The notes: a model not told the origin generated them from the sequence alone. Numbered from the stretch's first letter, positions 10,796 to 21,870 are shown. The stretch: 55,937 nt of DNA from Nemertoderma westbladi (GCA_032718475.1 JAUCBJ010005898.1:1-55937), one strand, 5' to 3'. Program-made: numbers and translations.

Positions 10796-11193
10796 CTATA
10801 AAAATAAAACATCGTCAGCTATTATTGGCGGAGATTCTATAAAATAAAACATCGTCAGCTATTATTGGCGGAGATTCTATAAAATAAAACATCGTCAGCT
10901 ATTATTGGCGGAGATTCTATAAAAATAAAACATCGTCAGCTATTATTGGCGGAGATTCTATAAAAATAAAACATCGTCAGCTATTATTGGCGGAGATTCT
11001 ATAAAAATAAAACATCGTCAGCTATTATTGGCGGAGATTCTATAAAAATAAAACATCGTCAGCTATTATTGGCGGAGATTCTATAAAAATAAAACATCGT
11101 CAGCTATTATTGGCGGAGATTCTATAAAAATAAAACATCGTCAGTTATTATTGGCGGAGATTCTATAAAAATAAAACATTGTCAGCTATTATT
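10787..11193 (-). repeat. 41-bp array of ten splice-acceptor units
   Basis: Ten head-to-tail units start at 10787, 10827, 10867, 10907, 10948, 10989, 11030, 11071, 11112 and 11153; the first three are 40 bp and the others 41 bp. Read on the gene strand, each unit holds a T-rich stretch, TATAG and then AATCTCCGCC, meaning the 3' splice site of the adjacent exon plus its first ten bases. Only the last unit leads into the real exon. A transcript using an upstream 41-bp unit would read ESPPIIADDVLFL and then stop. Confidence 0.95.
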
Positions 11194-11302
11194 GCATAAT
11201 TTATTTCGGCGCCATGATTAAATGATATGATTGATATTCCCAAATTGTTATTCGTATTCCCAAACAACTCTATAAGCAAATGGAGTGGAAATAAAAAGTT
11301 CG

Positions 11303-11363
11303 CCACTCGGGGATCGAACCCACATCCCCCAATTATTTACCACTACACCAGTCCTACGTGGCG
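11303..11363 (-). other. tRNA-derived sequence (SINE head or tRNA relic)
   Basis: On the minus strand there is an A-box-like TGGTGTAGTGGTAAA and a good B box GGGTTCGATCCCC. The ends CGCCAC and GTGGCG could pair as an acceptor stem. At about 61 nt it lacks a proper anticodon arm, so it is not a functional tRNA gene. It lies in intron 1 of gene 2. Confidence 0.5.
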
Positions 11364-11622
11364 TATTGGGTCACCATATCAATGCCCAATCACACTGCTA
11401 TGTTCAATAACACAAAAGTTGTGTTTGGTGCAAGGCGACATTATTACTAACAAGCCTTGCAGTCCAGAAAACAAATGCTGAGGGCGAGCCAGTAATATTG
11501 GATGTAGTTTTGCATTGCTTAGTTAGCATAGCATAGTTTAGAGTTTTACTTCAAATAATAGCATTACATTAAATTCGAAGCTTAAATAATAAATAAGTTT
11601 ATAAACACTGTAGTTGACTTAC

Positions 11623-11692
11623 CTGGACTTTCCAAAGTAAAACCGCCCAAGGCTGCGAGGCAAATAAGCAGAGAATTTAATATGAATATCAT
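11623..11692 (-). CDS. Gene 2 first coding exon: signal peptide
   Basis: ATG at 11692-11690 opens MIFILNSLLICLAALGGFT, a short hydrophobic signal peptide, followed by LESP and a GTAAGT donor at 11622-11617 in phase 1. It joins in frame to the WxxW-A exon at 10673-10795, giving a secreted protein whose mature part begins just before the first WxxW domain. No in-frame upstream ATG with similar character was seen. This is the only recognisable start among the WxxW exons in the window. Confidence 0.8.
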
Positions 11693-11770
11693 GTTTAACT
11701 TTTAATCTAATCAACGTTTATTCTGCTGTATGTCAAAATAGGTTTGTGAAATTCAGATCTCATCTAACTC

Positions 11771-11779
11771 AATATATTT
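11771..11779 (-). promoter_or_regulatory. Possible TATA element of gene 2
   Basis: AAATATATT on the minus strand lies about 80 bp upstream of the signal-peptide ATG, a plausible core-promoter spacing. The region is AT-rich, so this is weak evidence. Confidence 0.2.
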
Positions 11780-12767
11780 CTCGCCAACACTGTCAAACTC
11801 AACTACTTGCATGGACAGACAGAATAGTTCAAACCTCCGCGTAACGCGGATACGTCAAAGTAACCAGTATCAGGCCTATTTTGCGGACGCCTAAAAATTA
11901 CAGAAAGCATGGAGTCCATGCGAGTAGACCTAACCCACGCGGACGCGTCACTCGCCAATTAATGTACTTTCCGAGATTGCGATTGTTAGGACACATCATC
12001 TTAATGCGTCCGCGTTAACTTCCCCTGGTGGTGGTGAATGGCATAAAGAACGATGAGGTTAGGTTGATGTTTGGGGTATTGGACGCTGTTTCAAAGTAAA
12101 ACTCTATTTTAGTATAAGCGGATTTTCATATTGTTTGTTTATACTCTGCATATGTAAGCCTTGTTGGTTTTAAATACAGGGGGATCAATACAGCAAATTA
12201 ATATTCCGTCTCAATGTTAAATTATGGTGGCACGTTATTCTAACCAAAACAATAAACGAAAGTTAATGGAACAGGTTAGTTTTATTTTTGGGAGTAATCA
12301 GCCGTTATGATAGTAGTTATGATAGTGTTATGAGAAGTAGCTGATATCCCCTGGAGAGATATTAGTAATACACACTCATAAGTACACCAGCACTGCAGCC
12401 AACTATCTAGCAATAATTATTAGCTAAATTCAATTTCTGTAGCTTTTATTTTATGCAAATTATTTATGGGAAATCTAACAACATTGTAAGAGTTGAAGGA
12501 GTGATACAGTTTGCTGGTTCTTATATAGATTATAATATGGGAACTCAGTAGCAGTAAAAGTATTACTAACATATTGTGTTAAAGTGCCGCCCTACAAAGT
12601 CTTAAAGCAGGATGTAATTGATATGAATCAATTACCAGAAGGGCAAACGAGATAGGTACAACGAGTTGAATATTAATAAGTAGTAGAGTTCTGCCGCTAC
12701 AGTTATTATTTAATTAAATAATAAACTAATAATTATGTGAGCCTACCCACCTGTTCGGGTTCCATTG
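11780..12767. other. Upstream region of gene 2 with a CpG-rich patch
   Basis: From about 11837 to 12022 CpG-rich motifs cluster: a palindrome CCGCGTAACGCGG, then GCGGACGCC, CGCGGACGCGTC and ATGCGTCCGCGTTAAC. The outer ones are inverted relative to each other, so this may be a small fold-back element rather than a promoter. The remainder to 12767 is AT-rich without a recognisable gene. Confidence 0.4.
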
Positions 12768-12898
12768 GAGGTCTACACTTTCAGTAATAAATAACACAAT
12801 GACAATACTATAGAAATATTGGAAGTCTACACTTTCAGTAATAAATAACACAATGACAATACTATAGAAATATTGGAAGTCTACACTTTCAGTAATAA
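12768..12898. repeat. 54-bp tandem repeat, about 2.4 units
   Basis: Units contain TCTACACTTTCAGTAATAAA and CACAATGACAATACTATAG. The period is a multiple of three, which explains a repeated minus-strand frame (FITESVDFQ) with no other coding support. Confidence 0.9.
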
Positions 12899-13242
12899 AA
12901 CGCTCATTTATATTGATTATTTTACGGTACTTAAGTTTGAGATAACCCGAATTGGACACAAAATTTTGCTGTATATTTTTCATACAATATATATCTTCTA
13001 AAACATACATTATGCCTACAGCCATACTATTGTGATATCCAATTTGAAGATTTCCAATTTAGAACTTCTGCCAACCTTCCCGGGGTTATATAGTTTTAAC
13101 CCGTTTAATTAAAATTGCCTTGAAAACTACATCTATAAATTTTAAAAATTAGTTCTTCTTAAATTATTTTCCATTCAAAACTCTGAAATTGAAGGAATAT
13201 TTTATTGTTAGATTTGTTACCCGGAAAAGCTTATTGATGAAG

Positions 13243-13358
13243 CATAACAACTGTTTCTGTATAAACATCCATATCCCCCGCTATAACAACTGTTTCTGTA
13301 TAAACATCCATATCCCCCGCTATAACAACTGTTTCTGTATAAACATCCATATCCCCGC
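13243..13358. repeat. 39-bp tandem repeat, three units
   Basis: Three units of ATAACAACTGTTTCTGTATA followed by AACATCCATATCCCCCGCT. Flanking sequence (12899-13242 and 13359-13980) shows no gene I can recognise. Confidence 0.9.
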
Positions 13359-13980
13359 TACGTATGTACTTATTTATTACATTGTATTTTGTCGGTGCCT
13401 TTTACGTAACACTTATTATTTCATTAAGTAATTAAGTGCACAATGGCAGGCATAGCTTGTCTCGTCCGCTGACTTTCTTTTAATGATCAGTAGTTGGTGC
13501 TGTTTAGTACATAACTGCCTGGTCCAGCATGTTGGCTGAAGTTTTAGTGAATATACCGCCCATGTGAATAGAATACCAGGATTTCACTTTTCGGTCGACT
13601 TTTTATTGGAATTTTATATATGAAGATTTTTTATTTATTTAAAATTCTCTTTATTAAGTGATTTATAGCGCTTATTTCTGTCTTATAACATGTACATGTA
13701 CTAATTCGTTTATTGTTTTGGTTAGATTCAGCCCTTCTGTAACCTGTGTTTTTGGTGAAAACCTGGTATTCTTCACACAGGAGTAACTGCAAAGTGAAAT
13801 ACAACGGCAGAGAGTCTGGTATTCTTCATATGGGCCCAATATACAACAACAGTGATCCAAGCCTCTGACTGTTAATAATACGGCAATTTTTTTTAAATGG
13901 GAAATTATTAAAAATAGGGAAATAGTGGCAGTCTATACGAATATAACTCTCATCAACATAAACTAATTATACAAACATAC

Positions 13981-14935
13981 ACAGTAGCTACAGTAGCACA
14001 GAAGCTACAGTAGCACAGAAGCTACAGTAGCACAGAAGCTACAGTAGCACAGAAGCTACAGTAGCACAGAGGCTACAGTAGCACAGAAGCTACATCAGCA
14101 CAGAAGCTACAGTAGCACACAGTAGCACAGAAGATACAGTAGCACAGAAGCTACAGTAGCACAGAAGCTACAGTAGCACAGAAGCTACAGTAGCACAGAA
14201 GCAACAGTGGCACACAGTAGCACAGAAGCTACAGTAGCACAGAAGCTACAGTAGCTACAGTAGCACACAGTAGCACAGAAGATACAGTAGCACAGATGCT
14301 ACAGTAGCACACAGTAGCACAGAAGCTACAGTAGCACAGAAGCTACAGTAGCACAGAAGCTACAGTAGCACATAGTAGCACAGAAGCTACAGTAACACAG
14401 AAGCTACAGTAGCACAGAAGCTACATTAGCTACAGTAGCACACAGTAGCACAGAAGCTACAGTAGCACAGAAGCTACAGTAGCACAGAAGCTACAGTAGC
14501 ACAGAAGCTAAAGTAGCACAGAAGCTACAGTAGCACACATTAGCACAGAAGCTACAGTAGCACACAGTAGCACAGAAGGTACAGTAGCACAGAAGCTACA
14601 GTAGCTACAGTAGCACACAGTAGCACAGAAGCTACAGTAGCACACAGTAGCACAGAAGCTACAGTAGCACAGAAGCTACAGTAGCCCAGAAGCTACAGTA
14701 GCACAGAAGCTACAGTAGCACAGAAGCTACAGTAGCACACAGTAGCACAGAAGCTACAGTAGCACAGAAGCTACAGTAGCTACAGTAGCACACAGTAGCA
14801 CAGAAGCTACAGTAGCACACAGTAGCACAGAAGCTACACTAGCACAGAAGCTACAGTAGCACACAGTAGCACAGAAGCCACAGTAGCTACAGTAGCACAC
14901 AGTAGCACATAAGCTACAGTAGCACAGAAGCTACA
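13981..14935. repeat. 17-bp minisatellite with 10-bp variants
   Basis: About 950 bp built from GCTACAGTAGCACAGAA (17 bp), irregularly interrupted by a 10-bp AGTAGCACAC insertion and occasional shorter AGCTACAGT steps. The mixture of unit lengths indicates repeated slippage and unequal exchange. Confidence 0.95.
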
Positions 14936-15516
14936 TATTAAATTTAACAAAAAATTAATACAGAAAATTAATACATTTGGGATAATTAATTATATCGGTA
15001 CTACAAAAGGTCCCCAAATCATCCCTTACCCCTCCGACTTCCTGACCATAACTACCCAGGTGGCCCAAGTTTCTGAGGATTATTCAAATAGTCGAATGAT
15101 TTTTATTGTTAAAGCATTCGAATATTAGATCACTTTTCTAAGTAACGACGAATAGTAAAACTACCATTCTCATAAACTGTGGGGTGGGGAGCCGATTTAC
15201 CAAGTTAGCCATCAAGGTATCCAATAGGGCATACCAGCAAATTGATGATGCAATAGGGCCAGCTGGGCAGGTGACTAACAATCCACCTCAGTGGGTAGAG
15301 GCCAGCATAGCAGAGGCCAAAGGGAGAAAGGTTTATGGCGTGACGAGGTAGCCAATGGGAGGGCTGCATGTGGCAGCTCAGAGTGTATCGATCACAGGCC
15401 ACTGAAACGTGTTAGCCTATAGGCAATGTATTTTCCCTTTTATATTAATAGTTGATTCATCGATTAGTTATAGACCAGTTGATTTATAGTAAAGTTCAGC
15501 AAACAAACTCTTTTAT
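14936..15516. other. Unassigned stretch
   Basis: The first ~250 bp are AT-rich; 15180-15420 is more balanced. No domain, splice-flanked exon or RNA gene could be supported. Confidence 0.4.
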
Positions 15517-15652
15517 TCCACCAAGTCAGTGAGTCCTACCACTAGTCAGCCACTAGCCAGCGTGCGCGTAGGGAACCACCCTGTGCACCAAGTCAGTGAG
15601 TCCAACCACTAGTCAGCCATTAGCCAGCGTGCGCGTAGGGACCACCCTGTGC
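15517..15652. repeat. Direct duplication of ~66-70 bp
   Basis: Two adjacent copies of a segment beginning CACCAAGTCAGTGAGTCC and ending AGGG(A)ACCACCCTGTG, differing at a few positions. Confidence 0.85.
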
Positions 15653-16000
15653 CAAAATTGGAAATCCACTTTGTAAAAAAATCACCATGGACCATGTTTT
15701 GCATGGTTATCCACCAGGTCAAGACAAACCCATAAATATTATTTATAAAATAAGGAGCTATAGAACACCTACCTGGGGAATGTAGTGTGGAGGAGGCAGG
15801 CAAATGGCGATATCTCGAAAACCAAACGACAGAATATTTTAAAAATACAATTTTTGGGTTTGTCTTGACCTAGTGAATAACTATGCAAAACGGGGTCCAT
15901 GGTGATTTTCCAAAGTGGATTTTCAACTTTGGCACGGGGTGGAGGAACATCACCAAAGTGGATTTTCAATTTTGGCACGGGGTGGAGGAACATCACCAAA
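15651..16000. mobile_element. Fold-back element, ~80-bp arms
   Basis: The arm at 15651-15732 (CCAAAATTGGAAATCCACTT through AGGTCAAGACAAACCCA) is matched in reverse complement at 15854-15933 with about ten differences. The ~120-bp spacer would form the loop. Directly after the right arm a ~43-bp segment (GGGGTGGAGGAACATCACC, AAAGTGGATTTTCAA) is duplicated. No coding capacity; probably a MITE or fold-back remnant. Confidence 0.6.
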
Positions 16001-17342
16001 GTGAAACGGTCGGGATCTCAGGCCAACCGAGATCCCGTTACATAAACTCTACCCAGCATCAGAGGAGGTCTCTATAAATACATAACATTCTAGAATACGT
16101 ATTATTTACATCTTGAGTAGGTGTGCAACAACGGGATGTTATATCTTTATTGTAGGTTTTACATGTCTATCTCACCCCTCTGTCCTCACATGGAGTGGGT
16201 CTAGAGCGATCGATCTAGTATTCATTGAGAAGCGCCTGGTGAATGGGACTAGATTCTCAGTCAAACCAACCTTGAATACTAAACATAAAGGGATTTTGGT
16301 GCAATCTATGTGTGATGATGGAATAACAGTATGGAACAAGCGAACTCCGGAAACTATAAACATCACGGGAGCCAAATTACGGTGGGGCTGAACCAACTTT
16401 TTCTAAAAGTACAATGCCCGCACAAATTGATTTCATATTTTGGTACACTTCAACACCCTGATTCCGAAACTGTTAATTTTATAATGTATTTTAGAGTAAT
16501 ATTCTAAAATAATAATGTTAAATACTACCGGGACACTATGCTTCATGTAGCGGTATCCACCGGATGCAGTCCAGTCTCCGCACCACATTCTTTTAAATTT
16601 TAAATAGATCCCACACCCCTTTTGCTTTTATATGACAATATTATATTTTTCTTACTTATATGTTTTAATTAGCATCCAGAGTACGATACTTCTTGCAATT
16701 TTTGAACGCCTATATTTCCGCTGTTTCTCAACGAAATTCAGATTATTGTTACATATTTCGAATACTTGCAACACAAGCTTTCTATTGATATGAAAAAAAT
16801 TACGACTTATGTGAATCACGGCCACTAAGGGTGCAATTTCGAAATAGACACTTTTTTAAACACTTATAGAAAAAATTTATAGGTAAAATCGAAAATTCCG
16901 GCTTCATGGGGTCATCGACGGTGAGTGGAACTAGTTGTGTTTCAAACTACAAGCAATATGATAAAGAGTTGTAGAAAAAGTTGGGGGTATCCAATCCATA
17001 TCATCAGAAAATTACATTATATTACGTGTCATGGTGTATATTACATAAATATAAGATAGGAGAGTTTGTTGGCGGATACAAAAATTGAACTACTATCTAC
17101 AACCTGAGTGAAATACCTTTGAATAATAAGGGATACACCAACATAAACATTACAATCGCAACAATTAAATTTAATAGATAGATCATTATACAAATCCCAC
17201 ACCATATAATCCACCACCACATTATCATGTTTAGTCGATATCATGACTTTTATTTTAACTTCTGTTTTTTCTCAACACAATATAATTTGTTTATCTGCAA
17301 TGTAAAAAATTAAAAATCAATGAAAACATACTATACTAGTAT
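16001..17342. other. Unassigned stretch
   Basis: A 92-codon plus-strand frame at 16113-16391 is open but has no recognisable motif, no clear splice signals and no homologue elsewhere in the window. The rest is AT-rich and featureless. Confidence 0.4.
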
Positions 17343-19105
17343 GGGGGATACCTGCAGTATATAGTAGTAAAAATATAGTAGTATAGATATAGTAGTATAG
17401 ATATAGTAGTATAGATATAGTAGTATAGATATAGAAGTATAGATATAGTAGTATAGATATAGTAGTATGGGGGATACCTGCAGTATATAGTAGTAAAAAT
17501 ATAGTAGTATAGATATAGAAGTATAGATATAGTAGTATAGATATAGTAGTATAGATATAGAAGTATAGATATAGTAGTATAGATATAGTAGTATGGGGGA
17601 TACCTGCAGTATATAGTAGTAAAAATATAGTAGTATAGATATAGAAGTATAGATATAGTAGTATAGATATAGTAGTATAGATATAGAAGTATAGATATAG
17701 TAGTATAGATATATTAGTATGGGGGATACCTGCAGTATATAGTAGTAAAAATATAGTAGTATAGATATAGAAGTATAGATATAGTAGTATAGATATAGTA
17801 GTATAGATATAGAAGTATAGATATAGTAGTATAGATATAGTAGTATGGGGGATACCTGCAGTATATAGTAGTAAAAATATAGTAGTATAGATATAGAAGT
17901 ATAGATATAGTAGTATAGATATAGTAGTATAGATATAGAAGTATAGATATAGTAGTATAGATATAGTAGTATGGGGGATACCTGCAGTATATAGTAGTAT
18001 AGATATAGTAGTATGGGGGATACCTGCAGTATATAGTAGTATAGATATAGTAGTATAGATATAGTAGTATAGATATAGTAGTATGGGGGATACCTGCAGT
18101 ATATAGTAGTAAATATATAGTAGTATAGATATAGTAGTATGGGGGATACCTGCAGTATATAGTAGTATAGATATAGTAGTATGGGGGATACCTGCAGTAT
18201 ATAGTAGTATAGATATAGTAGTATAGATATAGTAGTATAGATATAGTAGTATGGGGGATACCTGCAGTATATAGTAGTATAGATATAGTAGTATAGATAT
18301 AGTAGTATGGGGGATACCTGCAGTATATAGTAGTATAGATATAGTAGTATGGGGGATACCTGCAGTATATAGTAGTATAGATATAGTAGTATAGATATAG
18401 TAGTATAGATATAGTAGTATGGGGGATACCTGCAGTATATAGTAGTAAATATATAGTAGTATAGATATAGAAGTATAGATATAGTAGTATAGATATAGTA
18501 GTATAGATATAGTAGTATAGATATAGTAGTATAGATATAGTAGTATAGATATAGTAGTATAGATATAGTAGTATAGATATAGTAGTATAGATATAGTAGT
18601 ATAGATATAGTAGTATAGATATAGTAGTATAGATATAGTAGTATAGATATAGTAGTATAGATATAGTAGTATAGATATAGTAGTATAGATATAGTAGTAT
18701 GGGGGATACCTGCAGTATATAGTAGTATAGATATAGAAGTATAGATATAGTAGTATAGATATAGTAGTATAGATATAGTAGTATAGATATAGTAGTATAG
18801 ATATAGTAGTATAGATATAGTAGTATGGGGGATACCTGCAGTATATAGTAGTAAAAATATAGTAGTATAGATATAGAAGTATATATATAGTAGTATATAT
18901 ATAGAAGTATAGATATAGTAGTATAGATATAGTAGTATATATATATAGTAGTATAGATATAGTAGTATAGATATAGTAGTATAGATATAGTAGTATAGAT
19001 ATAGTAGTATAGATATAGTAGTATAGATATAGTAGTATAGATATAGTAGTATAGATATAGTAGTATAGATATAGTAGTATAGATATTATACTATATTAGT
19101 ATAGA
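17343..19105. repeat. 14-bp minisatellite with 126-bp higher-order units
   Basis: The basic unit is AGTAGTATAGATAT (14 bp). A distinct GGGGGATACCTGCAGTATAT module interrupts it at 17343, 17469, 17595, 17721, 17847 and 17973, that is every 126 bp exactly. After 17973 the module recurs at shorter, irregular intervals, and from about 18450 long runs of the plain 14-mer dominate. Confidence 0.96.
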
Positions 19106-19399
19106 TTATCGCCGCAAGCAAATGCAACATCAAATACCATAAAAAAAATTTACACTGGCAACAATATAAAAAACATACCAGTTATATAAAAACAATATAT
19201 AAAACGCATAAGGCAGTATTCTAGAACAATACGATATATATCCACAACATAATATAATTATAATATAACATCTAAGTCATTGTTTTCAAACTTAACAGGG
19301 TGAATTAAATCTTGCATGTGCTGCAGTTTCTGGTACCAATGCACCTAGTTCTAGAATTACGACAGTAAATTAGGACTAAGTACAAAGCGTCAAGTAGAA
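19106..19399. other. AT-rich spacer
   Basis: No gene or repeat recognised between the 14-bp array and the LINE fragments. Confidence 0.4.
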
Positions 19400-19548
19400 T
19401 CATCACATCACCCCTGTACGGCCTCAGACCCTATACGGCATTGGATGTGTCTCATTGGTCATCCCTAGCTTAAAACTTGAATGAAGCAGCCTCCACTTGG
19501 CAGGACATTGCTTTCGCCGTGAGGACCAGCCAGTGCATAATATTGGGC
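19400..19548 (+). mobile_element. RTE-like LINE fragment, plus strand
   Basis: Matches the C-terminal coding part of the LINEs at 33.6 and 40.6 kb in sense orientation: ACGGCATTGGATGTGTCTCA, then GGACATTGCTTTCGCCGTGA and GGACCAGCCAGTGCATAAT. The underlying peptide is the RFAGHCFRREDQPVHN motif of that family. It stops before the LINE 3' end and abuts an oppositely oriented fragment. Confidence 0.75.
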
Positions 19549-19562
19549 TTTACACTACAACT

Positions 19563-19705
19563 ATCGGCATGCTGAATTGCAGCTGCATTATATACATTAC
19601 GTATATATTAAGAATGCTGTGCCGGCTTGTCGACTTATCCATATCTTCAAGGCCAGTGTCCTTTAAGATGCGTCTCGAGAAGGTCATGGGCTGTCCACCA
19701 TGCTT
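19563..19705 (-). mobile_element. RTE-like LINE 3'-end fragment, minus strand
   Basis: Begins with CGGCATGCTG, the common LINE 3' terminus also found at 33619 and 40654, and continues through AATGCTGTGCCGGCTTGTC and GGCCAGTGTCCTTTAAGATG to CCACCATGCTTA. It is tail-to-tail with the plus-strand fragment. It lies beyond that fragment's 3' side, so the arrangement is two insertions or a rearrangement, not a simple 5' inversion. Confidence 0.75.
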
Positions 19706-19735
19706 ATTTTTTTAAAGGAACTATACACGATATAT

Positions 19736-20330
19736 TTTATTTTATTTAATTATAATCAATAATTATATATAACAGTACAATTTTTTTTAAACGGAATTTA
19801 AGATATTTACTACTAAATAAAATAATATATATAAACAGTATAAGTGTCAAATTTCGGGTACACCCTAGATTGCTTGGAAATAATTAAATGTCCTCGCCCA
19901 CATGCTAAAACAAGAAACATACGAACGCTCATATCCCAGTGATTTCTCAAAAAAATTATAAAGTTTTCTTCGGCTTTTAGGCCAGAGATTGCGCACAAGT
20001 CTGACGACATATTTCCAGCAGGCCCTACTCATCCAGCTACCATTTAAGGATACAAAGCAGAGAGAGATGAGCCCTGGCTAGTCGAGTCGCTCTAAAAAGC
20101 ATTCATGTTGAAACGAAAACTTATCTGGCTCCCTACCCTAGGTTTACACAATATCAGGCACAGAGGCATATTGGTCTTCGGGACCCACTGCTATGACGCA
20201 AACCCAGCCAAAGCAGCTTTTATTTAATTTTAATAATTAATTATATATATAACAGTAAAATGTTTATATTTACATGGAATTTAAGATACTTACTATGAAA
20301 TCAAATAACATATATAAACAGTACTGTATA
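19736..20330. repeat. AT-rich direct duplication flanking a SINE
   Basis: About 105 bp at 19736-19840 (TTTATTTAATTATAATCAAT, TATATATAACAGTA, GGAATTTAAGATA, ATATATAAACAGTA) recur in the same order and orientation at about 20219-20330. The copies are about 480 bp apart and a SINE copy lies between them. Confidence 0.7.
19975..20215 (-). mobile_element. SINE copy
   Basis: Shares AGGCCAGAGATTGCGCACAA, TTTCCAG, AGCTACCATTTAAGGATACA and GAGCCCTGGCTAG with the SINE copies at 22.6 and 28.2 kb. It is diverged, and its tRNA-like head is not well preserved. Confidence 0.6.
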
Positions 20331-20579
20331 CTGTACATTACTGTAATTAGATATTTATTAATTAGTTATGTCTGTGAGATGGATGCGATGGAGGGGCAGG
20401 GGCATGAAACGGCGTTCGATCAAGGTAGAGTTTAAAATGGAAACCATGAAAGGTTACCCGGGTGACAAGGTGTCTGTTCGACTGCATTGAGCCTTTCCAG
20501 ACATTTGAATTGAAGCCTGGGCCACGAGATTAACCCATTGAGATGAAGTTCTCCTCCCGCCCGAGTCTGTACTGTTGTT
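20331..20579. other. Unassigned stretch
   Basis: Short region between the duplicated AT block and the next LINE; no gene seen. Confidence 0.3.
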
Positions 20580-21670
20580 AGAGATGTACAGTTGCTAGAT
20601 CTTCAATGAGTGTTTTGCAGTCAGATAATTTGAGAGCTAGAGTCGTAGAGGAATTAGTCGGCAACCCCAGTAGGCGTTTGAGAAATGTTCCTTTAATTTT
20701 ATCTACTTCCTTCATATTCCCGATGGTGAAGTGTTTGGCGATTTCCGAGAAGGCGTATGTCACACAAGGAATGATCTTAATTTCAAATATTTTTATTCCA
20801 GTTCCAATGTACAAGAGCTGGAGATTTGGAAGACGCCCAATAATTGTGAAGCATTTCTGCTTCTTTTGATCTAAGTGCTTTGTGAAGCATAATGTTTGCT
20901 GTAGTACAACCCCCATAATGTTGGCTGCAGTACAACCCCCATAATGTTGGCTGCAGTACAACCCCCATAATGTTTGCTGTAGTACAACCCCCATAATGTT
21001 GGCTGTAGTACAACCCCCATAATGTTGGCTGCAGTACAACCCCCATAATGTTGGCTGTAGTACAACCCCCATAATGTTGGCTGTAGTACAACCACCATAA
21101 TGTTGGCTGTAGTACAACCCCCATAATGTTGGCTGTAGTACAACCCCCATAATGTTGGCTGTAGTACAACCCCCATAATGTTGGCTGTAGTACAACCCCC
21201 ATAATGTTGGCTGTAGTACAACCCCCATAATGTTGGCTGTAGTACAACCCTCATAATGTTGGCTGTTTTTTAGAATTGTAGTTTTGTTGATGTTGAGTTC
21301 CATTGAGTTTGATGAGCACCAGTTGCGTAGTTAAGACTGAATGTCATAACGACATGACGAATATATCACCAAGTCGTCTGCGAAAAATATAGATTTTATG
21401 ATCGCAGAGATCTGGCGGAGAGCTATCGCGAGGTCAGTGATAAAAATCAGGAAACAACTTGGCGAGAAGCAGTCTCCTTGTAATATACGGCGAAGTTGTT
21501 TTAACAACTTGGAGAATTTCATTCCGCCCTAGACTTGAATGGATTTTCAATTTCAATTCAATTCCAATTCAATTCAATTTCAATACAATTTGCCTTGAAT
21601 ACCGAATGAGTCGTACGTTTTATAGAGGAGGATCGATCGATTGACAAAGTCAAAAGCTTTCCTGAAGACC
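20580..21670 (-). pseudogene. LINE reverse transcriptase fragment split by a minisatellite
   Basis: Minus-strand RT pieces appear in order: FRKAFDFVNRSIL (motif A, about 21620-21660), LQGDCFSPSCFLIFITDLA (motif B), FFADDLVIYSS (motif C, near 21360-21390) and, after a tandem array, KIFEIKIIPCVTYAFSE and LKRLLGLPTNSSTTLAL (thumb and connection region). An AATTCAATT-type simple sequence and frame breaks interrupt the 5' part. The 26-bp array replaces or expands the region between motif C and the thumb. A defective old copy, different from the RTE-like family and closer in motif style to the LINE at 50.9 kb. Confidence 0.75.
20890..21262. repeat. 26-bp minisatellite, 14 units, inside LINE
   Basis: Units of AATGTTGGCTGTAGTACAAC plus CCCCAT, with variants GGCTGCAG, TTTGCTGT and one CCACCAT. 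With a 26-bp period all three minus-strand frames read the same set of peptides in rotation (GVVLQPTLW, GLYYSQHYG, GCTTANIM), so the long frame here is an artefact of a stop-free unit. Confidence 0.95.
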
Positions 21671-21800
21671 ACCATGCTTATTCACTCCATCAGGCTGTAA
21701 AACACAAGATTATGTACTGGCTGGTCCTCACAACGAAAGCAATACAAACTAATAAAACACCTCCAATGTTGTATAGAGTCTGATTGAATCTAACAACCTG
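21671..21800 (-). mobile_element. RTE-like LINE fragment
   Basis: CACCATGCTTATTCACTCCA, then TGCACTGGCTGGTCCTCAC-like and CACCTCCAATGTTGTATAGA sequences match the RTE-like LINE C-terminus. It lies just downstream of the gene 1 stop codon, so the 3' UTR of gene 1 may run into it. No AATAAA was seen on the minus strand in the ~70 bp between the stop and the fragment. Confidence 0.75.
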
Positions 21801-21870
21801 CATATAACATATAAACAATATACATAAAAATATACATATAACAAACAATAAAGTTAAGTGAGTACTAACA

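Noticed and set aside
16113-16391. 92-codon plus-strand frame
   Set aside because: Open by chance as far as can be seen; no recognised domain or neighbouring exon.
13981-19105. CRISPR-like repeat arrays
   Set aside because: Units are contiguous without unique spacers, and the DNA is clearly animal; these are minisatellites.
19400-19705. 5' inversion (twin priming) of one LINE insertion
   Set aside because: The inverted piece lies on the 3' side of the minus-strand fragment, not the 5' side, so two events or a rearrangement are needed.
20578-21303. 241-codon minus-strand protein
   Set aside because: Its first half is the 26-bp array and its second half is the thumb region of a dead LINE; the join is accidental.
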